This document shows, piece after piece, positions 21,701 through 27,500 of a DNA stretch of 27,500 nt. The notes under the pieces are model-generated. The model ran no database searches and was not told where the DNA came from. It saw only the letters and a list, made by a program, of their open reading frames with translations. Location of the stretch: assembly GCA_018398765.1 (NCBI GenBank), contig JAHBMJ010001299.1, positions 5,001 through 32,500 of the forward strand, given 5' to 3'. The stretch comes from Chromera velia (Eukaryota > Sar > Chromeraceae). A program made the position numbers and the translations under genes. The first letter of the stretch is position 1, and each line of letters begins with the position of its first letter.

Positions 21701-23267
21701 TTTTCTTTTTAATTCTATCACAGGTTGTGGCTGACAACCTGCACTACGAGATTACGGGTTATCGTTTAGACTTAAGTCTTGAACATCTACGAAGGAAAGA
21801 GTCAACGTGTCGACTCTTAGGAGAGCTGTGGGGAATGGAATACGCCCAGGCCTGCAACCCAATGACAGAATCAGGTGGAGATCAGATCGCTACGGACGCA
21901 GGTGACTTGAGAGATGATGATAACGAGGAGGACTTCGATGAACTCTTTCTTCCGCCGTATTTCTCAGAGACGGAGCTCTCGGAATTCCTTCAGGATGAAT
22001 CGGTTAGATAGCTTGGTTTTCCCTCTTTCCCCCCCGTCAGCTTTCCGCTCGTTTTTCCCCCTTTCCCCCCTGTCGGCTTAAGGTTTCCACTCGTTTTTCC
22101 CGCTTTTCCCCCCGTTGGCTTCACGTTGATTCTTTTTCCTTTGTTTTTGCACTGCATCGGATGCATGCAGAGCTTGGTAGCAGCAGACCTCAGCTGCTCT
22201 GTCGCAGAAATCATGTCTTCAGAGAGACCTGTTTCTCTGACCGAGGTAGACCTCACAAATCTATAAATAAGGCCAGGGGGCGCGTTCATCTCGTACTATC
22301 CGAAGCCTCCGTCCAGATGGAGCTCTTTTATGAGGGATCTGGTCTGGCAGCTTCACCAGAACCATGGCGACAACTACGCAAAGATCGCATTGGAGCTGGA
22401 TTCCTTGAAAAAACTGCAAAATGGCGATGCTGTCGATATTACGGGTCAGTGTTTCCCTTTAATTCTTCTTTGACTTACCAGCTAGATTACCAATGATTAC
22501 TAGTTTTTCTCCTTAAAGTTCTTGTTTACCTGTTTCCCCCCTTCTTGTTTACTTCTTTTCCCCCTTCTTGTTTATTTGTTTTCCCTCTTTTCTACCCCCA
22601 CCCCCCCTATCCCCTTTCTCCCCCCTGCTCCCCCCCCTTCTTGTACAAGCTTTTCCCCCCTTCTTGCATTGCAGCCCTCAACATCAACATCTCTGACTGC
22701 CACATCTCGTACACAAACCGGTCGTTCGTGAAGCAGTTCATCGATGCCCAGAAGAAAAAACGAGCGGGGGTAGACGCTCTCACTTCCAGCTGTTTGATGA
22801 GTGATAAAGTGCGGCACAACCACGACTCTTCGTACTCCGTGCCAGACGGTATGGTTGATGTTGGAGCAGCGGCTGGAGTTGTTCCTGATGCCAGAGAGAT
22901 TGTGGAGATGAACTTGGGAGGGGGGGCTACGCAGGAGGTGATCAACGTGGAGGAGGGGGGGGGAGGGGGTAACCTCATACCACCGCCCAACCAGTATGTG
23001 GTGCTTGCACAGCAGCGAGTGCAACTTGCACAGTCTCACCACCTAGGCAAAGCAAACTATTCGAAACTGATTCACATCCTCAACTTGTTAGTCAGGAGCT
23101 GCTGTGACCTCTGTGGGCTTCCGGTCGAATCTTTTACTCACCCAAAAAGACAGACATACTACTTGTATTGCCCCCTCACTTTTCCCGATCTGACCGAATT
23201 CCAGACCGTTGAAATCCCAAAAAGAAAGCACGCAAAAGAGGTTGCCCGTTTGGCAAAGCAAGGGTAG
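21685..23267 (+). CDS. Unrecognised three-exon gene or pseudogene
   Basis: Exons are 21685-22002 (or from 21724 if the CAG at 21721-21723 is an acceptor), 22171-22444 and 22675-23267 (TAG). Both junctions keep phase, giving 394 codons. From the Met at 21685 the N-terminus MMVSFLFFLILSQVVADN looks like a signal peptide, but it could equally be a translated intron end. Exon 1 is acidic near its end (DDDNEEDFDELF). Exon 2 contains WSSFMRDLVWQLHQNHGDNY followed by AKIALELDSL, weakly reminiscent of a Myb/SANT helix-turn-helix. Exon 3 has Gly/Glu-rich linkers and a possible zinc site, CDLCG with His and Cys further on before PLTFP. An in-frame TAA at 22264-22266 interrupts exon 2 (see findings). 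I do not know the function. It sits among repeats and may belong to a mobile element. Confidence 0.5.
22003..22170 (+). repeat. C-rich tandem array filling an intron
   Basis: The first intron of the unknown gene is made largely of units with TTTTCCCCCC, G(T)CGGCTT or GTCAGCTTT, and CCACTCGTTTTT or CCGCTCGTTTTT. About three copies precede the TGCATGCAG acceptor. Confidence 0.7.
22445..22674 (+). repeat. C-rich tandem array filling a second intron
   Basis: The second intron of the unknown gene holds several copies of a unit of about 25 bases combining TTCTTGTTTA with TTTTCCCCCC. The last copy leads into TTCTTGCATTGCAG, the acceptor. The T-run plus C-run core is shared with the first intron, while the spacer words differ. 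Confidence 0.7.
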
Positions 23268-23699
23268 GCATGCAACGAATGTCAGACAATCTTTGATTAG
23301 GGAGACCGATTCTTCCATAAGGTCAAACAACTAGAAGAAGGGGGGGCATTTTTTATTTGGTGTCCATCTCCCTAGGGTGGAAAGCCTGCCAAAGAGTTTA
23401 GTCAATGGAAGAAAAACATTTTGAAGGCACACAATTTGCAGAAGGCAAGGCAGGAGGAGAAGAAGAAGAAAGAGGGGGACTGAATGCGGCTGAATGCTTA
23501 ACACTTTGCCTTCTCATTCCAGTGTTTCATGTGTTTTTCCCCCGTCTTTCTCGTTCTATTCACTGCTTTTCCCGGCTTTCCCCCCCCTTGCTGTTTGTTT
23601 CCCCCCTTCATTTAGTTATCATTATCGCAATGACTTTGGATGTTGCATATTGCATTGTAATCATGCAGATGTTTGATAAAAAACCCAAGACCCATAAGT
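23268..23699. other. Region downstream of the unknown gene, no supported gene
   Basis: This contains the 3' flank of the unknown gene. At about 23530-23615 another C-rich stretch (TTTTTCCCCC, GGCTTTCCCCCCCC, TTTCCCCCCTTCATTTAG) resembles the intron arrays upstream. The open frame at 23405-23704 reads through this stretch and shows no motif. Confidence 0.5.
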
Positions 23700-24084
23700 A
23701 TTAGAAAATCAGCTTTTAGAAGTATTTCGAAAATTAAACTAAAATTCTAAGTTAGTTCAAAAATCAGACTAAAATTTTAAGTTAGTTCGAAAATCAGACT
23801 AGTTTTTTAGCGTTGCAAGCGAATTTTTTTTTTTTCTTACTAAATATATTAGAAAATGAGCTTTTAGAACATGTTTGGAAACCAGACTAAAATTCAGAGT
23901 TGGCTTGAAAATCAGACTAAAAATCGAAGTCAGTTCAAAAATCAGACTAAAATTCAAAGTCAGTTCGAAAAGCAGACTATAGCAGACTAAAATTCTAAGT
24001 CTGTTCGAAAATTAGACTAGAATTCGAAATCATTCGAAAAGCAGACTAAAATTCTAAATTAGTTTGAAAATCAGACTAGAATTC
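23700..24084 (+). repeat. Degenerate tandem array, unit about 30 bp (GTTCGAAAATCAGACTAAAA)
   Basis: About ten diverged copies of a unit built on GTTCGAAAATCAGACTAAAA followed by TTCTAAGTTA or a variant. A longer period is also visible: the word ATTAGAAAATCAGCTTTTAG at about 23700 recurs with one change at about 23850. Relics of the same unit reappear at 26325-26380 beyond the LTR-like element. Confidence 0.8.
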
Positions 24085-24087
24085 AGT

Positions 24088-24356
24088 TGAAGTACAGGTA
24101 GCCGTCGGGGTACCCTGCCGTGCATTGGGCCGCGGGCTTGGCCAGGCTTGTATCACGTACGCGTGTTACGCGCATGCAGCAAATAATCACCGCACCGAGC
24201 GATTATCGTACGGACGTATTGTTTTATCATTTCTGTGCGTATTGTGCTTTGGATAGCATGCGAGATTGGATTCATTGCTTTACTTTCAGATTGAAAGTAT
24301 GACTATTACTTTTACAGACTTCTTCAGAAGCTGTACAGACTTAGGCACAGAGCACA
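24088..24356 (+). repeat. 5' terminal direct repeat, 269 bp
   Basis: Begins TGAAGTACAGGTAGCCGTCG and ends GGCACAGAGCACA. By hand alignment it differs from the downstream copy at about 23 positions with no indel. Confidence 0.85.
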
Positions 24357-26005
24357 CTTCTTCCTTCTTTTCAGGCAGAGATCTGCTACTAAGGCTGTTT
24401 TTCTTTTTGTGCTGTCTAAGTCTGAGCATCTCTTCTTTGTATAACCTATTTTATGATACCATCAGTTGTTACGGCGGTACGTAGCGGAGGATGATTTTGA
24501 TTTTTCAGTGGACGATGTTTCTTTCTCTCTGAGTCATCACTTTAAATTTCATTCAGAGTCTTAATCTTCTTTTTGTTTGATTTTATTTCTCTTTTTCTTT
24601 TCTTTCTAGCGTCTCTCGCTCCTTCTCTAATTGCTCTTTCACGCCCTTCTTCTTGTCTTTTCTCTTTCTTGATCATCGTGACTAATAGAATGAGAAAAGA
24701 TGGGGGGGGAGGGCAGGGGTGCTGAAAAAAGAGGGCTGGGAGGAAAGAAAAGAACAAAATGATTTAACAATTGAAAAGGTTTTTTTTTTTCTTCTTTATT
24801 CTTTTTATATTGCCTAAACGTGCTTGGTGAAAGTTTTTTTTTCACATACAGCAAAATTGCTTTCTTTTGCGTTTTCTCTTTATTCCACCGTTTATCGCTT
24901 TCTCTTTCTTTCTCTCTTCTCCTTTTCTTTGCAGTTCTGGCTTTTTTCTTCTCTTTTCAAATAAGTCAACCTGAGCAGTAGATTGAGAAAGAATCACAGG
25001 AACGTGAGGGAATGGGGCGGATTAAAAAGAGAAGGGGGGGGAGATGGGGAAGAGAGAGAGCACACATCATACAGAAGGAACTGGAACGGAAGGATAGAAA
25101 TGAAAATGTATCATTCGTTTTTGCTTTCATTCAGCAGTTCTGTTTTTCTTCTGGATTCACTGCATAGAATTCACTACATCTTATTTTCTTTCAAAGATGT
25201 GCAGTCTGTGTGATGTGTTTGACTCGACTGTCCGATTTGTGATCGGATTTCTCTTTGTTCTATAGCTGAACAGTGTTCTTTCACCTTTCGATGGTTGTTT
25301 CACTTTTTTTCTTTTTATGAAAGGTTTTCTTCTCACATATGTATGTTGATAGCAAAAGACAGACAAAGGAAGAAAAGAAGAAAGTGCAGCGTGACAAAGA
25401 TTGAGAAGAAAAGACATTCAATGACATTCAACTTTCTTTTTTTTTTTTGTCGACCAATTTAAATTTTGGTTTGCTTTAATTCTATAAAAGGAAACTAGGT
25501 GATGCACGTAAGTCATCTGTCATCGCTTCCGCACTCTGACTGATTTATCTTATTCAATACAAGTTATTTTCATTCATTCATTCATTGATTCATTCATTCA
25601 TTCATCAATCCAGATTTTTTCATCTGCATTCAAGAGTTCATTATATTTTGATTGATTTCACAAGTTTGTTTCCTTTTCGGACTGAATTGATTTATAGTAC
25701 AAACTTTTGGTTTTCTTTTCTAAAAGAGGACAGAGCGGGGCGGGGATCAAAACAGATTGGATTGATGACGTAATATATAGGAAGTCTTTGCTTTTGACGA
25801 AACTTTTTGACTTTCTACCTCAATCGGTAGAGCATGCAATCGTTCTTTTCATTGTAGCTCACTGTTAGAGCATGCAGCTGTTTTCATTTTTATTGTTGTC
25901 TTTGCTAGACTAAAATTTGTCCTGAGTCGTATCGCTCACATTGCCTTACATATTTTTTCTGCAACGTTTTGCTTTTGTTTCGACAACATGATCGAGGGGG
26001 GGAGT
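24357..26005. other. Internal region between the terminal repeats, non-coding
   Basis: T-rich sequence without a credible gene on either strand. A TATAAAAG box at 25483-25490 with CCAAT about 30 bases upstream could be a promoter. An ATTC tetranucleotide run lies at about 25570-25612. Two short tRNA D-arm-like segments lie at 25816-25871. Frames on both strands are lysine- or phenylalanine-rich translations of biased sequence. Confidence 0.5.
25816..25871 (+). other. Two tRNA D-arm (A-box)-like segments
   Basis: CTCAATCGGTAGAGCATGCA at about 25819 reads like the D-arm of a tRNA. TAGCTCACTGTTAGAGC at 25855-25871 has a perfect GCTC/GAGC D-stem. Neither continues into an acceptor stem, anticodon arm or TpsiC arm that I can fold, so these are tRNA-like relics at most. 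Confidence 0.3.
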
Positions 26006-26274
26006 TGAAGTACAGGTAGCCGTCGGGATACCCTGCCGTGCATTGGGCCGCGGGCTTGGCCGGGCTTGTATCACGTACGCGTGTTGCACGTATGCAGTGA
26101 ATAATCGCCGCGCCGAGCGATTATCGCGTGAACGTATTGTTTTGTCATTTCTGTGCGTATTGTGCTTTGGTTAGCATACAAGATTGGATTCATTGCTTTG
26201 CTTTCAGATTGAAAATATGACTATTACTTTTACAGACTTCTCCAGGAGCTGTACAGACTTGGGCACAGATCACA
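26006..26274 (+). repeat. 3' terminal direct repeat, 269 bp
   Basis: Begins TGAAGTACAGGTAGCCGTCG and ends GGCACAGATCACA. The match to the upstream copy extends three bases to the left (AGT), so the true 5' edge may be AGTTGAAG. It lies directly after a purine-rich run. Confidence 0.85.
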
Positions 26275-26681
26275 GAGACTTACCTGTCATGACACCTTGA
26301 CACACACCTCCACCTTACCTTAGTTCTAATTCGAAGTCAGTTCGAAAAGTAAATGAAAAATCTGACTAGTTTTTTCGCGCCGATATTATAATATCATCAT
26401 GGCATGCATGAAAAAACCCTCAATCAATCAATATCATCTCGTCTTTTTCCCCCCCTTTGGTGTATTTTCTTCCCCTAGCCCTCAGCGGACTCTTTGAGAT
26501 TTCCAACACATTTGATGTGCATGACGTACATTCTTCGCAAACGTTTGCCGCAACAAAGGTGGTCTGAGCATTTCTGAGCTGAGGATTGCCCAGGTGCATT
26601 GTGTTTGCTCCTGATCGATTGTTGTATGTGTGTGCACTGGTTTAGTATCCTTGAAGGCAGCCGAGAGATCGAACTAGCACC
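26275..26681. other. Region upstream of the PB1-ZZ gene
   Basis: It starts with relics of the tandem repeat (TTCGAAGTCAGTTCGAAAAG at about 26330), then has a C-rich stretch (TTTTTCCCCCCC at about 26444-26456). A short open stretch follows after CCCTAG at about 26478 (GLFEISNTFDVHDVHSSQTF), which could be an exon of another transcript but has no partner. The last 100 bases before the ATG are presumably 5' UTR. The minus-strand frame at 26475-26897 runs antisense to the PB1 exon and has no motif. Confidence 0.4.
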
Positions 26682-27500
26682 ATGCTCACGATCAAAGTCG
26701 AATTTGACTCCATTTTTCGCCGTGTGCGTATTGAGAAGGTCAGCTCTCTCTGACTGCATTCTGTTCTGCTTTTTTGTTGTTTCTTCATAACCTTTTTGAA
26801 TTGTGCTGTCTCCTTTTCGAGACGGCTTTGAGACGCACTTTTCAAAGTTGACCTTATATATTCTCCCGGTGCGTCTGCATGTACAGTCCTTTTTCATTTT
26901 TCTCTCTCATTTTGCTTCATGTTTTGCAGGACGCTTCCTTCGAGACAGCCTTTAAGGAGGTCGTAAAGGTGTTTAAGGACTGCGAGGAGTTCAAAGGTAG
27001 GGTGCTGAGGTACAAAGATGAGGAGGGCGATCTGCATGTGCGATCTCCTCCTGCTGACCTGGCACGATACCGTGGAGGTTGCCAGTACGAACCCCTCCAA
27101 CATTCTTCACGTGGCCGCCATCACTAATGCCGACACGAAGAAGAGGGAGAAAGAAGTGAAGAACCACACTGAGGAAGCGGAGGTACCGGCAGTGAAGAGA
27201 GCGAAGCGGGAGACCGAAGAAGAGAAAGAGCAGATTTGCTTCCCTGAGGACACCGTAAAAGAGGTGCACCAAAGAGTCTACTTCAATGGAATGTACGAAG
27301 TCCACGATAACGTCCAGTGTGACAGCTGTGGTGCCGCGCCGATCCACGGGCCCTGGTTTAAGTACACCACCTGCGACGACTTCAACTTCTGCCGTGACTG
27401 CAAAAAGAAAAAAAAGAATAATAAGATCCAGCACCATGTCGGACATCGCTTCCGTCGCTGGTTCCTCCCCCCCTCCCCTGGCTTCCCACCCCTCCCCCCC
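26682..27500 (+). CDS. PB1-ZZ domain protein (p62/NBR1-like order), 3'-partial, frame broken
   Basis: Exon 1 is 26682-26738 (MLTIKVEFDSIFRRVRIEK). A 191-bp GT-AG intron follows, and exon 2 runs from 26930 to beyond the window. The join is phase 0 and gives a PB1 domain: beta-strand with the basic Lys (IKVEF), helix (SFETAFKEVVKVF), then RVLRYKDEEGDL, the acidic OPCA motif. The rest of PB1 (LLLLTWHDTVEVAS) continues in the +1 frame, so the frame breaks near 27032-27044. Downstream, past a charged linker, is a clear ZZ zinc finger at about 27314-27450: CDSCG, then IHGPWFKYTTC, DDFNFCRDC and HHVGHRF, with the spaced Cys and His ligands of the ZZ class. PB1 followed by ZZ is the order of the selective-autophagy receptors p62/SQSTM1 and NBR1, where PB1 drives polymerisation. 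A LIR or UBA domain would lie outside the window. It ends in a proline run at the window edge. Confidence 0.75.

Larger units (their letters stand above)
24088..26274. mobile_element. Non-autonomous LTR-retrotransposon-like element (TRIM/LARD type)
   Basis: Two direct repeats of equal length (269 bp) lie 1918 bases apart. Both can be delimited as TG...CA. The 3' copy is preceded by a G-rich purine run (ATCGAGGGGGGGAG, about 25990-26004) where a polypurine tract is expected. The 1649-bp interior has no frame longer than about 80 codons and no retrotransposon protein, so it cannot move unaided. The bases flanking the two ends do not form an obvious target-site duplication, and the sequence after the 5' copy does not look like a standard tRNA primer-binding site. 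That keeps confidence moderate. If it is not an LTR element, it is a pair of dispersed repeats. Confidence 0.6.

Noticed and set aside
25816..25900. Intact tRNA gene
   Set aside because: Only the D-arm is tRNA-like. I could not find an acceptor stem, anticodon arm or TpsiC arm.
26475..26897. Minus-strand 140-residue ORF opposite the PB1 first exon
   Set aside because: No domain is recognisable, and it covers the PB1 exon, its intron and the upstream flank as an antisense shadow.

Overview
This is eukaryotic nuclear DNA, not bacterial. Coding sequence sits in short exons joined by GT-AG introns, introns are packed with microsatellites, proteins carry low-complexity inserts, and there is a 70-base assembly gap. 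The style (very intron-dense, CTGCAG or TGCATGCAG at many acceptors, mid-GC genes beside AT-rich repeat blocks) suggests an alveolate or other complex protist. A chromerid such as Chromera velia is my best guess, but it is a guess from style, not a match.

Layout: (1) 1-14739, + strand: one large multi-exon gene, missing its 5' end, which I identify as the inner-ring nucleoporin Nup155/Nup170. The call rests on conserved stretches in the correct order across many phase-compatible exons. (2) 14740-17359: intergenic, increasingly AT-rich, with (AT)n and (GATA)n arrays. (3) 17360-18827 (possibly to 19013), - strand: a two-exon gene for a 2H-phosphoesterase-superfamily protein, convergent with the nucleoporin gene. 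(4) 18828-21500: a CpG-rich block, then AT-rich DNA filled with GGTTCC/GGAACC words and palindromes, containing a small unrecognised minus-strand ORF pair at 19623-20241. (5) 21547-23267, + strand: a three-exon gene or pseudogene of unknown function. Its introns are C-rich tandem arrays and it has an in-frame TAA. (6) 23700-26400: a degenerate ~30-bp tandem array, interrupted by a 2.2-kb element with two 269-bp direct terminal repeats (about 91% identical), an internal region with no coding capacity and a G-rich purine tract next to the 3' repeat. It looks like a non-autonomous LTR retrotransposon. (7) 26682-27500, + strand: the 5' part of a PB1 + ZZ zinc-finger gene (p62/NBR1-like order). Its reading frame breaks inside the conserved acidic PB1 motif. 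It runs off the window.

The genes share no obvious pathway and look like ordinary chromosomal neighbours. Novelty here lies in sequence organisation: splice sites built from microsatellites, introns of one gene sharing a C-rich motif, an LTR-type element nested in a satellite-like array, and two disrupted or oddly structured genes. I saw no CRISPR array, no rRNA gene and no complete tRNA gene.
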